Part shown: piece by piece, positions 36,546-48,770 of the stretch
Numbering within the stretch: the stretch's first letter is position 1
Layout of the letters: the number at the start of each line of letters is the position of its first letter
Source of the DNA: Ilex aquifolium
Lineage: Eukaryota; Streptophyta; Magnoliopsida; Aquifoliales; Aquifoliaceae
DNA length: 64,000 nt
Direction: 5' to 3'
NCBI GenBank assembly: GCA_951799425.1
Contig: OX637399.1
Location: 21,116,001-21,180,000, forward strand
Notes under the pieces: generated by a model
What the model saw: only the letters and a program-made list of their open reading frames with translations
The model's database searches: none
Told to the model about the DNA's origin: nothing
Program-made: the position numbers and the translations under genes

Positions 36546-38480
36546 TGCTATGTCAGGTGCCTAATACTATGTGACATTTATAGATGATCATACTCGCTAT
36601 ATTTAGGTCACCTTTTGCATAAGCATTCAGATGTACTCCCTATCATCACTCAGTTTCTACAGATGATTAACACACAATTCGATGTTATTGTTCGTGCACT
36701 TTTTTCAGATAATGCCAAAGAACATGTGTATGATGTCTTAGTGTCTCACATTTCTTCTCAGGATATCCTTCAGTAGCTCACCTACCCATATACCACTGAG
36801 CAAAATGGAGTTACTTAAAGGAAAAATAAGAGTTTGATAGGGATGATACGTTGTATGCTTAGAGGTATGGGGTGCCTAAGTCTTAATGGTATTTTGCAGT
36901 TCTGACTTCTACCTTTCTATTCAATCGCACACCGAGTCATATTCTTCAGCATAAGGCTCCCTTACAAATCTTATTTCCTGAGTGGACACTTTTTTTGGTC
37001 CCTCCTCGCATCTTTGGATGTACATGTTTTGTTCATGATCGGTCTCCTATTCGTCATAAACTTGATGATAAAGTTATTGGTTGTCTTTGTGGGCTACTTT
37101 CAGCAGTCTAAGGGTTATCGGTGTTATGATCTCGTCCAGCGTCGTATGTATCATAGTCTAGATGTTACCTTTCTTAAGCATGTACCGATTTTTTTGCTTT
37201 TAGTCTCTTGTTTGCCTCACTAGTTGATGATACTCTCTTTAATTTTTCCTTACCACCAGAGCCACTCATCACTGTCACTATAGAATCACTATTTACACAT
37301 GTTATCCTAGTTACTACAAAGTCACCATTCTCTCATCTTTTTCAAGTTTATGTTTGTCGTCTTCGCTTTCATCCCCCTACTGATGTCTCCTCTACTTCAA
37401 GCGATGCAGGTAATATTTCTCAGTTCCTTAAGCATATTGTTGATCCTATTGTCAACACTGATAAAACTATAGGTGTTGAGGTTTTTGAGCCAATTGATTT
37501 ACCTGATGAGACTTTGTCTGTGGAGAATGATGATATAGGGCGTTGTTATCTGCGTCATGACCGCTAGCCAGTTGTTCGTTATGGTTGGGCCGTCAGGGCT
37601 TTATATCCGATCTCTAGTTATATTTGTTATGCTGATATGTCTCATACATTTTGGGTTTATAGTATGGCCTTATCAAATACGCCAGTTCCTCGCTCTGTTT
37701 CAAAGGCTATATGATAACCTCCGTGGGGTTCTTGCTATACAGACAGAGATGGACGCTAGTTATTGGGTTTACACCTTAAAGTTTCTTATGGATGGTACTA
37801 TTGATTGTCATAAGGCTAGGCTTATGGCGAAGGGCTTTACTTAGGTTCCAGGTCGTGATGTTGGAGCTAAATTTACCCCCATGGCAAAGTTGACTACAGT
37901 TCATTTTATCATCTCTCTAGCTGCCTCGTATTCTTGGCCCCTTCATCAGTTGGATGTGAAGAATGCAATTCTTCATGGCGATCTAGATTAGACTATTTAC
38001 ATGGATGCACCACTTGGCTTTCGTGGTGAGGGGGAGTATGCTAGGAAGGTATGTCGACTGCGTAAGTCTCTTTATAGACTGAAACAGTTACCATGGGTCT
38101 GGTTCTCTCAATTTAGTGGTGTAGTTGTACGTTTAGGCTTCACCAAATGTCATTCTGATCATACATTCTTCATTCGGTGGATTCTGGGCAATGTGTCATT
38201 CTCTTGGTATATGTGGATGATATTATTATTACTAGGGATGACATTTTTAGGATCGCATAGGTCAAGGTTGACCTTGAGAAGGCCTTCAATGTCAAGGACC
38301 TTTGATTTCTGTGGTACTTTCTTGGGATTGAGGTTGCCCGTAACAGCAGTGGTATTATTCTCTCTCAGAGAAAGTACGTTCTAGATCTTCTCTCAGACAC
38401 TGGGATACTAGGGTGCCAACCCGAATCATCACCTACGATTCCAAACCTAAAGCTTACTACTGAAGGTGAAGAGTTGAGAG
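36546..38480 (+). pseudogene. pol: copia integrase C-terminal and reverse transcriptase remnant
   Basis: After the solo LTR the integrase core continues (TFIDDHTRYI-like, then SDNAKE-like and a YPYTTEQNGV-like segment). RT follows: motif WVYTLKFLMDGTIDCHKARLMAKGFT, then HQLDVKNAILHGDL (catalytic Asp), CRLRKSLYRLKQ, and YVDD read in a shifted frame around 38205. Stops and frameshifts are frequent. It ends at the 1.3-kb insertion at 38481. Confidence 0.8.
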
Positions 38481-39795
38481 TGATAGAATAGTATACTAAA
38501 AGCTTATTTGTAGTAAAACTCATTTTATTAATTAATAGATGTTTGTTCTTTCCATTTTATTGAGAATTTATATGGGCAAAATGTTTACATTATATTTAAT
38601 ATAATGTATGCATGTGTGTCTTATATATTACATTGTAGATAATCTGGTGTGTAGAGTTCAGCTTATGCACAGAAAATCAGATTATCGGATCCTTGTATAA
38701 TATGAGTATAGGTTCACAATCCTAGATGGAATTGGACACCTCATCAGTATGATTGTAGTGTAATATTCTAGCATACTCTGTCTTGACTGTAGGAGACTGT
38801 TTGATGTCTCAGGTTGTTGCACTAGTACACTTTGTGTATTGAACAGACCCATGTTGAGTTTATTATCTTCTACTGATTCAATAAGATAATAAATATCTCA
38901 TGATTATTATGATTGCTTTTGCCCTAAATCCCAAAATATTTAATTGTCACATGCATATAATGTTTGTCACTTTAATTCATCAAAGAGTGATATTTATATT
39001 GAGTCAATAAACTCGGTGAATTGGGAGACTATGTTATTTGTATGGTAAAAATTAATTATTAAAGGAAATCACGTCCTAGTATTTAAATGGGTTGACGATG
39101 TCCTCTTGAGGAAGCTCATAAATTTTGTTCATGTCAAACCCTGCAGATGGATTTAATTATCCGACATGACAAATAAGTTGAGTAGTAAGGTCTCAAGGAA
39201 TAAAAGAAGTCAATTAAATATAATTGTCAGTAATTTATTTAATTGATGGACATTTGTAATCTTACACGTGGGGAGACTATTAAGCATATAATAATAAAGA
39301 GCTCGAATATAATTTTGAGATAAGGCTCAAGAGATCAATAATAAGTTTTTAGTGGACTGACTTATTATTAATGGGTTGTAGGATGTTTGTTTTGAGTTGA
39401 ACATAAGAATCCTAGACCCATTGGAAGTCCGGTACTTATTTCTCCTTAGGTTTTCTGTCATAGTCTATATATATACATCTAGGCTCTCTAAATCAGCATC
39501 TATTCTTTACTCACGTTTTTTAGAGAGGCTGAAAGAGAGAGCAGAAGTTCGGAGGTTCTGGCAGCCCACACTGCATCCGGATTTTGACGTTGGGGGATAT
39601 ACGATAGAAGGTCGCAAGGTTCGTCGAGTTGTCTTCCACGTTTGTTGTTAGGTTCTGCATTCGTGCTGAGACGAGATCAATCCAGAGCAATCTCAAAGGT
39701 TAAACCCTAATTCTATCTTGTAGGGTTTTAAAGAAAAAATTTTGGTATTCGATACATACGTGCTGTCAATGATTCTTGGGATTTCTGTTTCAATA
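38481..39795 (+). mobile_element. 1.3-kb nested insertion, probable solo LTR
   Basis: Starts tgatagaatagtatacta and ends tttctgtttcaata, flanked by a perfect pentamer gagag (38476-38480 and 39796-39800). The copia reading frame joins across it (GEELR, then an LYQKLVGRLIYLANTRPDISF-like segment). There is a TATA-like ctatatatataca near 39463 and no coding region. Boundaries of TG...TA type and the 5-bp duplication fit a solo LTR, lineage unknown. The orientation is inferred from the TATA-like motif. Confidence 0.7.
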
Positions 39796-39800
39796 GAGAG

Positions 39801-40468
39801 ATCTGACTGTTTATCAGAAGTTGGTAGGTAGGCTTATATACCTAGCCAACACTAGGCCAGACATTTCATTTGCCGTCAGCTGAGTTATTCAGTTTATGCA
39901 CAAGCCGTGTCAGTCTCATCTAGATGCAGTATATCATATTCTTCGGTACCTCAAGTCTTGTCCTGGACTTGGGTTGTACTACGCATCAGGGTCTCAAATC
40001 GATTCTCTAGTCTGTTATTCAGATTCAGATTATGGGGGAGCTTGTGATAGTCGATCTACTACGGGCTTTTGTACTTTTTTACGGGCTCATCTTATCTCTT
40101 GGAAGAACAAGAAGCAGACAACTATCTCTCGTTCATCAGTAGAGGCAAAGTATCGGGCACTGACACTTAGCACATATGAGGTTATCTGGCTATGATCTAT
40201 TCTTGATGAATTGGGATTTTTAGTGACTTCTTCATCTACATTATATTGTGATAACCGATCTGCTATTCAGTTCACTTCTGACTCTGTACTATACAAGAGG
40301 ATGAAGCATATAGAGATCGATGTTCACTTTCTTTGGAAAAAAGTCAGTTGTGGTGATAATATATTATCACCCCATCCTTTGTGGGGACTAATAATCAGGT
40401 TGTGGATGTCTTTACCAAACCAATCACTCCATCCATTCTCTGAGACTACATTGTCAAACTTGGCTTAA
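39801..40468 (+). pseudogene. pol: copia RNase H remnant
   Basis: Continues the RT-linked region with LIYLANTRPDISFAV, then the RNase H core: YSDSDYGGACDSRSTTGFC (catalytic Asp), SWKNKKQTTISRSSVEAKYRA (catalytic Glu), LYCDNRSAIQF (catalytic Asp) and KRMKHIEIDVHFL. One stop after EVIWL and a frame change near 40370 break it. It lies just before the polypurine tract and 3' LTR. Confidence 0.85.
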
Positions 40469-40499
40469 TTGACATTTTTGTGCCTAGCTTGAGGATGAG

Positions 40500-40674
40500 T
40501 GTTAGAATTATAGTCTAGTTATTAGCTTTTTACTTTTTTACCTTTTTGCCCTCACTATGGTTTTTACGTCTTACCCAGAGCAGAAGGGTGCTCTGGTTAG
40601 TTGAACTCTTATTTGACTATATATACAAGACTCTGCACTCAGTTTGTGCATCCCTTTTACTCTCAATAATTCTA
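40500..40674 (+). repeat. 3' LTR of the copia element
   Basis: Starts tgttagaattatagtc after the polypurine-type gcttgaggatgag (40487-40499) and ends tctcaataattcta. Homologous to the 5' LTR. The first bases, tgttaga, are better preserved here than at the 5' end. Confidence 0.85.
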
Positions 40675-43600
40675 GTGATATTAAACCACTTAAGAGTAAC
40701 CTTAAACTTGGTTGGAGGATGAGGAACTTTCATAAATATAGGTCGTGTAAAGTTTGTGTTTAGCATTAATTAACATTATGATCTAAACCCTGGTGTTTTA
40801 TGCTTACGAGTCATTAATTAGTAACTACAACATATGAGCACTCGGCTACATGCTATATACCAAAGACAATATCACATAGAGTTCAAGTTATAAAGGATCG
40901 ATACAAGATCAGAGCATAAACCCTGATTAAGAAAATTTAAAATGGTTTCGAAGGCTTCATTTGGAGAATTTAAAGCCAACATAATGAACTTTTATTCAAC
41001 TATATGTCTAACAAAGTAAGTTGTAAAGCCAGCAGCTAATAGCTTTCTAATGCTCCAAGTACAATCTTTGGTTGTATACGTTAACATTCTTCAGTGCAAA
41101 ACCTTCAAATTTCCAAACAAATGGAATGATCTCCATCACTGCAGATGTTACTCTAAAAAAAGAAACTGGATGACACTGGTGTATTTGGAGGAAAAAAAAA
41201 CATAAAGTTATGCACTCTTACAAGAAACTATTTAGTGCACAAACATGAGTGCAAACTCTACCTTGCATCATATTTGGTCCATGAACCCAAATTTCCCCTT
41301 TCTGCTTTGGTGGAAGAGGCTTACCTATATCCACACTTACTATTTGTGATTCAATTCCTGGAACAAGCACTCCAATTGAACCTGAATGGAGAGATCATAT
41401 CCTCGTATCCTCCAATGAGATAATTCTGCATGTTTCGATCATACCATAGCCCTGCAATAATATTTTAGATTGTGATGCAAATTATTTAGAAAGCAATTTT
41501 GACCAAGTTAGAGAATATATTCAGATATAATTGAGATCATTATGGAAACAGAAACAAACTAAAAACAAATCTACCCTACCTCTTATAAGGAGTAGACATT
41601 TATTGTGTCGATGGAAGATAATGTGTGTTTAACATTAGCAAAAAATCTAGTACAGATCTCAAACATCCAAAGTATTCATAAGAAAGGCATAAGCTACAAC
41701 TGTTGGTCACAATACAACTAACGTAACATGTAGATAATAGATAAACTACCTATCCATAAAAGATACCATGGCAATAGTCACTTCACAAAAACTGGAAAAT
41801 ATTAGCAATTTTAAAATTCTATCAAGAGAGAGAGAGAGTCATTGCTAATGTTTTTGACAGTTCCCTACCATTGAGTAGAACATAATTCTAGCGTATTTTT
41901 ATGAGGCTGATTTAACTTCATAAGTTGATTTATTCGCTTAGAAAAGTAAAGCACTCGATACATAGTGTAGATACAGTTACTGAAGGAAATTGCATCCGTT
42001 TAAGCAACACAAGAGGCTGCATCAATTTATGAAAGAAATGCTTGTTGGATTAAGTTAAAGCATTGGTTTTTCGTGAAAGTACTTGACGCCTTGAATACCA
42101 TCTTGAAGTCAGTATCTTAATATGCTAGGTTCATGTAGAAATGGACTGAAATACATATACATTCATCCAAATGTACTACAACAAGAGCAAGAAATTATTA
42201 GCTTCAACAAAAAAAAGACAAATTCTTGGGAGAGATTTAGTTTTCCCAAATAACATAATTCTGCAGTTGTAGGCAAACAATGACGTTTTATGATGACCAT
42301 TTTCTTATGATTTTGTGCAAAAATCATAACTAGGATGCTAAGCCTTTCCACTTGTTTTTGGAAAGTCTTTCAGTTTTTTTGGTCTTCCTTTGTACTTCTT
42401 CAAGTTCCCAGGAATATCTTAGATTTTTAAAGTTAACTCGAAAATGGACTCTATTACTCGATAATAATTAACCCTCTGTCCAACTCCAGAAACCATAAAA
42501 CTTACAATTGCCCCTGATTGCTCTCTAGCCGACATAGGAAACATGTCTTTTACAAGTGGGATCGGCCCCTAAGTTAAACGTGTACAATTTTGAAGCAAAC
42601 CACACCTCATGCCTCTCCATCCACACACAAAAAAAAAAAAACTCTTATGAATAGTGGGATCAACCCCTTTGAGTTATGAATCACAAGGCTTCTCAATCCT
42701 AAAAAACCAATTGATCTAATTGGAATTTTATCAAACAGAAACTGATAAATTGATGCAAAACTAAAATTTCAATCTCTAGTCCTCTAGATAATCAGGGCCT
42801 GAGGAAAACTCTTGGCACAATTCTCCATCACCACCTTCCCCAATGGCGCAGCCCCCGATCCAATCTCCTTCAACGACAACATATCATACTTCTTCGTCAA
42901 CTCTCTCTGCTTCGCCAAGGCAATCATAACTAGTGGCAGAACAAACACATTTGTCACCCTGTACTTCTTAATTGCCCTCAACATCTTCTCCAATTCAAAC
43001 CTCGCCATTGTCACCACTGTGTTCCCTCTTTGCAGTTAAGCGTACACTAAAGTTGACAACCCAAATATGTGAAACATGGGAAGAAAACGTAAAAACACAT
43101 TCTATTCATTGCCATAGAAGTTTTGGTGTGTTAGCACAACCCCTTTACTCTTGCCTATTGTGCTTGATGAGTATAAAAAAGCAGCAATATTACTTTGAAC
43201 AATTGAAGCTGAAGGTAACTCTAATGATGTCTTTGATGGATTTATTAAATCTAAATAATACCAACACTTAGAATAATTTGATATATTATGAACTGAACTT
43301 TTGGGACTTAATATGATACATGGTAGATTGAAGTTTTTGACTTTAGGGAAGAGTTCATGGACAGTGATGATGAGTTTTGGGTTTGATTCTTTCACTTGAT
43401 TGGAGAGCTCAGAGATAGTGTACTGGGGGTTGACAGTGGTGGCAATAGCGTCTATGGAGACAATGGTGAGGAAGGAGATAGAGAAGAGGATGGAGTTGGG
43501 AGCGAAGATGAGGACTACGTCATTCTTGGCAATCTTTAGATTGATCAGAGCGTAAGAAAGATCGGAGAGTTTGGTTTTGAGGTCTGAGAAGGTTAAAGTT

Positions 43601-43758
43601 TCATTAGTATTAGAGTCGACAAGTGCGAGGCTTTGGGAGAGAGATGGGAGTTTTTTGAAGAGGAATGGGACCATCGAGAGGTTTGGGTCTTGTGGGAGAG
43701 TGATGGGTGGTCTTGGGGTTTTGTAGATTCCATCGTTGCTATAGAAATTTGGTGCCAT

Positions 43759-44042
43759 GGAAATTTCAGAATTTGGTTTTTCTGAGGTTTTGAAGACGAT
43801 GGAAAAATGAGGGAAGACGATGATGAGTTTGTTAAGTTAGAAAGGGAGGAAAAAAGGAGGGAAAATAATTAAAATAAGGTGAATTGAAAATCACATCCTT
43901 AAAATTTAATCTTTAAAATATTGATTGTATTTCAATGAGATACTTTCTTCCATAATCGTCACAAACACCAAAGGGACTAAAACTAACGTCACTCGGCATA
44001 GGGGCATTTTCGTAAAACTTAACCATTGACTTTCACCAGCAA
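43759..44042. other. 5' flank of the ligase pseudogene
   Basis: The first 80 bp are recognisably homologous to the sequence just upstream of the intact ligase ATG (ctcatcgtcttccctcattt on the minus strand in both), including the frame that lacks an ATG. The remainder holds nothing recognisable up to the hAT element. Confidence 0.5.
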
Positions 44043-44280
44043 CAAGGGCGGAACCAGGAATTTATATGTGGGGAGGCACTAACTATAAGTTTAAAAATTT
44101 ATCTTCTCAAGGATTAAAGTTAAAGACAAATCAATTTTTTAAATCATATATAATACCTAAAATTTCATTGACAAAAGAGCCAAAAATCGATATACATGGG
44201 GTACAAACACAAAAAAAAAAATCTACAAAATAAGGTTCTAATTAGACCCTTTTACAAAAAATGGGACTAACTATAGTCTA

Positions 44281-46539
44281 TTACAATTGACCACAACGTG
44301 ATTTCATATTTTGAAAGCGTTGCATGATAACATCATTATCAATGCAATCGAAAATGTCCTTCTCTATGTATACAATCAAGTTATTTGTCATCCATTGATC
44401 GCTCATTTGATTACGCAATTGATTCTTCACAATCTTCATAGCCGAAAATGCTCTCTCAACTGTGGCAGTCACAATTGGCAAGATCAATGTCAATGTCACA
44501 AGTAAGTAGACCAATGGATATACCATGTGTTTTTTTATCTCAACCAATTTCTGAGCAAGATCTCCAATACCTAACAAATTTGAAAACTCAATAGTAGAGT
44601 GCATATCGATAATATAACTATCCAGCTGATCATAAAGTATCATGACCTCTAATGGAGAAAATTCTTTTGGATAAATTTAGGCAAGAAGAATCAATTTCTC
44701 CTTGTCAAAAGCTAAGAAGGATCAGAAGGACTCAAACATGCCACACAAAGAAGTAAATTAGTGTTTGACTCGGTAAAACGACTATTTAGCTCTTGAAGTT
44801 ACGTATCTATGACGATATAAAATAACTCAACTTGATAGTGATACAAATTTTTTTTTTCTTGAGTACATCTTGACCTCCCTCGAGCTTTAAAGATATCATC
44901 CATCTCTGGAACAACTATCTCATGTTTTTCACAAAAAAGATGTGACATCATCAAGAAAACAACTCCAACCAATTTCCCTCATCATTTGAAGTCATTGCTT
45001 AGATACTTGAACTAATGTCATGGCATTCACGATATCTTGATCTTTCCTTTATAATGCCTGCGACAACTCATTTGTGATTCTCAATATGTTTCTCATCAAA
45101 TGAAGATTGAATACAAACTCAAAAGATTGTAGCAAGTCCAAAAGAACATTTGTTTCCCCTCTTTGTTCTGCATTTATACCATCTTCTGAAACCATATCAA
45201 GCACATCAATCACTGATGAGAACATATCAATCAAGCTGATCAAAGAATAATAATGTGAACCCCAACGTGTATCACAAGCACGTGTAAGATTAGTTTCCTG
45301 ATTTAGACCTCGCCCACTTGAAAGCTCCTCATTATCGAGTAATTCAATAACTCTAGTCGCTTGTTTCTCCCTAAGAATATCTCCCCGTTTACATGAGGCT
45401 CCCACAACATTCACAATATTAGCAACCAAGTTGAAAATAGTCGCAATTTGAATATGATTCTTTGCAACGGTCACAAGAGCTAATTGCAATTGATGCGAAA
45501 AATAATGGACGTAATATGCATATTCATTCTCCTTCATTATAAGTGTCTTGAGACCATTGAACTCACCTCGCATATTACTAGCCTCATCGTAACCTTGCCC
45601 GCGCAATCTTGACAATCTCAACCCATGTCTAGCAAATAAATCTTCTACAGCTGCCTTAAGTGAGAGAGCACTAGTATTAGTAACGTGTTCAAAACCTAAA
45701 AGGTGTTCAACTACATGTCCCTTCTTGTCCACAAATCGCAACACAACAACCATTTGTTCTTTTGTTGATATGTCACGTGATTCATCAATAAGAACAGAAA
45801 AAAGTGCATCACCAAGGCGGGTCACAATAGCATTACACGTTTCAACAAAAGCTGCATTTACAATGTCTTTTTGAATTCCAGGCGAAGTCAACTTGAGATT
45901 CTCAGATTCATTGTGACCACGAAATGCAAGCCCTTGGCTTAGAAGAAATCGTATATAATCAATGGATGCATTCAACTGGATTTTGTACTCACTTCGAACT
46001 TGGTCTGACTGTTTAAAGAAAATAGCTTCAATACTTTGCTTCGGATTTAATAAATCTTGACATTTTCTCCAAGCTTGGTTATGAGAACTATTAACACCTC
46101 CAACATGTATTTGGAACTTCTCTATTCTCTTCCAATTTGAAAAGCCCGAGCTAATAAAAGTTTCGCCACCCAATTGTTCTCCCATATCTGATTTAAAAAG
46201 ATAACAGCACAAGCAAAATGCTGCATCTGTCGCTACACTATACTCAAGCCAGTTACCAAACTGAGAAAACCAAGCTTTGTTAAACCGTTGTAGTTTAACA
46301 CCAAATTCTTTTTGTGGAAACTTATGGTCGCGGGGTTGACAAAGACCCTTTTGTAGATAAGCTCTACGAATTTGGTCTCGATCATTAGGATTATAACCCA
46401 TAATTCGAGGCCGTAGTCCGAGATCTGATGGAAGATCCTCCAAATTAATATCTACATGACTTTTCTTTGAAGAATCACCACCTCTGTTTGGAGGAGGTGA
46501 TAACTCTGACTCAGACTTTCTCTTGAAATACTTTTCCAT
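44281..46539 (-). pseudogene. hAT transposase (ZMYM1-like, TTF zinc finger, DUF4371, hAT dimerisation domain)
   Basis: A 496-codon ORF (46539-45049) starts MEKYFKRKSE. It has an N-terminal TTF-type zinc-binding region (FNKAWFSQFGNWLEYSV then FCLCCYLF), then the DUF4371/transposase core with LIDESRDIS and GYDEASNMRGEFNG carrying likely catalytic acidic residues, and TRWGSHYYSL. The frame then hits a TAA after LSQAL and a further TGA downstream, with readable homology continuing (FCEKHEIVVPEMDDIF). The C-terminal hAT dimerisation domain, TATVERAFSAMKIVKNQLRN, is in the 44643-44281 ORF. The transposase would cut and paste the element. Internal stops make it non-functional, though the long first ORF is remarkably intact. 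Confidence 0.85.
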
Positions 46540-46839
46540 GACTGTTTCAAAAAATTATTCAAGAAAATGGGTTTATACATCCACTTTTACAATTAATTAA
46601 ACAAACTACTTTGTCAATTTTATCGCTACCATTCTAAAGAATATATTGTATTAGGAAGCAAATACAAATACAAATGCATAAAAGTATCAAATTCATAATT
46701 TTAATAAATCCAAGCAATATCATTCAAAGTATTAAAAATAGGTTCGGATTGAGAGTTACCAAAAAAGTCGACTCAATAACCGCAACTCAAGGTCTTCAAG
46801 GCATCCCCAATTACTAATTCGAGCTATAACAAATCAAGA

Positions 46840-47000
46840 AAATAATTAGGGCAAAATGAAACAAATTAGGGAAAAATGCATAAAAAAATTCAAATAAGGG
46901 CAAAATGCACAAAAATATAAATTAGGGTTAAAAATTCAAATAAGGGCAAAATGCACAAAAATATAAATTCGGGTTAAAAATTAAAATGCACAAAAAATCA
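46840..47000 (+). repeat. Short tandem repeat in the hAT element
   Basis: Two to three copies of a roughly 55-bp unit containing aagggcaaaatgcacaaaaa and ataaattagggttaaaaatt. It lies upstream of the transposase start, in the subterminal region where hAT transposases usually bind short repeats, so it may be a binding-site cluster (inference). Confidence 0.6.
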
Positions 47001-47650
47001 GAAAATTACCAAGACTAATTAATTCAAAATTTTAAAAGTAAAAAACTAATTTATTTTTGTGTGTTGTGTGCACTGCACAGTATAGTGTGCGCGTGTGTGC
47101 CGTGTGCGTGTGTTGATCAAGAGAGAGAGAGAGAGGGAGATAAAATATATATATTTACTTTTGTGTTTTGTCGATGTTGGCCCTGTGTCGGTGCAACTGT
47201 GCAAGGAATGACAAAAAAGGTTTGCAACTGAGGAAGGAGCTTTCTTCTGACTGGGCAGCTAGGAGTGAATGAGACAGAGAAACAAAAAAAAAGGGGAAGA
47301 TAACTAATAAGAATCTTAGTTATTGATGTCAGTCAAGTGGGCCAAAAGAGTGGCCAAAATTTTGTTTTTAATATTGGGCCAAAAGTTTTATTTTTTTAAT
47401 AGGTTTGGGTGGATTGTGATAGGTCAATGATTTGATTTTTTAATAAGTTTGGGTAGATAGTGGTGCACTCAATTTTTTTTTGTTTTAAATGGACTTAATT
47501 TTTTAATTTTTTTGGGTAAATAATGTGGGTCTAACATTTTTATCTGGGATTTTGGGTGGGCACAAATTATATATTATACAAATATATAATATATATACAT
47601 AACTAATAAAAAAAAAATTTGGGGGTGGGCAAGTATTCCCTCCGCCCTCG

Positions 47651-48171
47651 ACCATGAAGCTAATGATTTTTTACCACAAAGCTGCGATATTGAACCACGA
47701 AAGTTTTCCCCCAAATCACGAAGCCCTAACATCAAGAACCATTTCATTTGATATCTGACGTTAAAATCCCAAGTTTGATTTCTTTTACGACTAAAATCTC
47801 CTAACTTTGTTCATTGCAAGTTTTATATGTATATAATGAAGTGGAAATTATGATATTTTTCCCTATTGAAAATTTGTCAATTGTAAATTTTGCCTATTCA
47901 ATTGTGGATGTTGATATTCAATTGTTCATTATGAATGCTGATATTCAACTGGAAATTTTATTCATATGCATATCAAGTGTGGATGCTTAAAATATGCACA
48001 TTATATCTTTAAAAAATACCTATGACAAACCTAGTGTAACTTATGATAGAAACCTTCTGTCTCAAAAAACTTGTTTGATGTAAAATACACCATTCATATT
48101 GACAACAAACTAGCAGCACATGCATATACTTATTGTAATTTTTTATTAGATTGGTTTGTGTTATAATTTTT
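47651..48171. other. Intergenic DNA between hAT and Tat elements
   Basis: AT-rich, no gene. Short imperfect direct repeats with gctgatattcaa/gttgatattcaattg appear at 47905-47960. Nothing else supported. Confidence 0.5.
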
Positions 48172-48752
48172 GATGATGTTATTTCACGTGAATGAGTAAT
48201 GAGTTCGAGTGCAATGGCATGGATCAGATCTGAGCTACAAGGCTCGTGGACCGGAAGATGAATGCTCTAGTTGTCAGAGGTGTGGTGTGTGAGACACAAT
48301 GGAGTTATAGTGGTTCACCGGCTGATGAGCTCGGCTAGTCCACTCTACAATAGAGGTTCTTGCTCCTGAGGTGTATATTTATTCAAAAGGGGTTTACAAA
48401 TTGCTCTTTGATGCCATTCGGCTCCCCCCTTCGGTTGGGGCAATGTACAGTACTTATAATACCATTCTTGACTCTAAGAGATCTCTACCGAGATATTTTC
48501 CCTTCATCCATGGGATCTCCCTTAATTCTAGGAGAGGATCTTGGTCAATTGAGTGTTTTACGCCTGGGATGCTGCTTGGCTATTGCTTCGGAGGTGCTAG
48601 CTGTCATCCAGCTACTCCCTTATCATTTCGGCTATTATTTCGCTTGGGGGGAGCTCGAGTTCTGGTCCTCTGAGCTCTGGAGCTCCAAACTGACCTCCCG
48701 ATCTGACCTCATGGATTGAGCTTACACTTAGAACTGATTTTGGGTACTATCA
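48172..48752 (-). repeat. 3' LTR of the Tat element
   Basis: On the minus strand the LTR starts tgatagtacccaaaatcag at 48752, right after the polypurine tract. The distal end is placed at about 48172, where the plus strand reads tgatgatgttatttcacg, which would end the LTR in ca. That boundary is approximate. A TATA-like tattataagtac (minus strand) is near 48455. Confidence 0.55.
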
Positions 48753-48770
48753 GTTGCCCCCCAACCCTTA
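48753..48770 (-). promoter_or_regulatory. Polypurine tract of the Tat element
   Basis: On the minus strand, taaggg followed by ttggggggcaac, directly before the LTR start. It is the expected plus-strand primer site for reverse transcription. Confidence 0.75.

Larger units (their letters stand above)
32105..40674 (+). mobile_element. Degenerate Ty1/copia LTR retrotransposon with two nested insertions
   Basis: Short LTRs of about 175 bp bound the element. A methionine-tRNA-type primer-binding site lies at 32280-32291 and a polypurine tract at 40487-40499. The internal order is gag, protease, integrase, RT, RNase H, the copia order. All ORFs are broken. Two younger insertions interrupt it: 34542-36545 (integrase region) and 38481-39795 (between RT and RNase H). 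It sits in the pseudogene intron between exons 3 and 2. The target duplication is not clear because the first bases of the 5' LTR are degraded. Confidence 0.88.
26569..43758 (-). pseudogene. 4CL-like ligase pseudogene, split by transposon insertions
   Basis: Second copy of the gene at 13033-18890, same orientation. Exons found: exon 1 about 43758-42793, exon 2 41451-41262, exon 3 31928-31783, exon 4 27477-27410, exon 5 27269-27167, exon 6 26682-26569. Exons 2-6 match the intact copy in length (190, 146, 68, 103, 114 nt), and the last codons still read SKL. Lesions: a 36-bp in-frame loss after the loop region of exon 1 and stops just beyond it, loss of the exon 1 donor, an in-frame TGA in exon 2, GT to GC at the exon 3 donor, TGD changed to RRD, and Ser in place of Gly in the nucleotide loop (SSSTIGKSKG). 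Introns are inflated by a SINE, a solo LTR and a copia element. It cannot encode a working ligase. Confidence 0.88.
44043..47650 (-). mobile_element. hAT transposon, ZMYM1-type, inactive
   Basis: The left end caagggcgg and the right end, on the other strand, cgagggcgg form the terminal inverted repeat. Flanking octamers accagcaa (44035-44042) and accatgaa (47651-47658) match at 6 of 8, a decayed hAT duplication. It carries a minus-strand transposase with stops. Non-coding parts include tandem repeats near 46840-47000 and a GA tract at 47121-47142. Confidence 0.8.
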
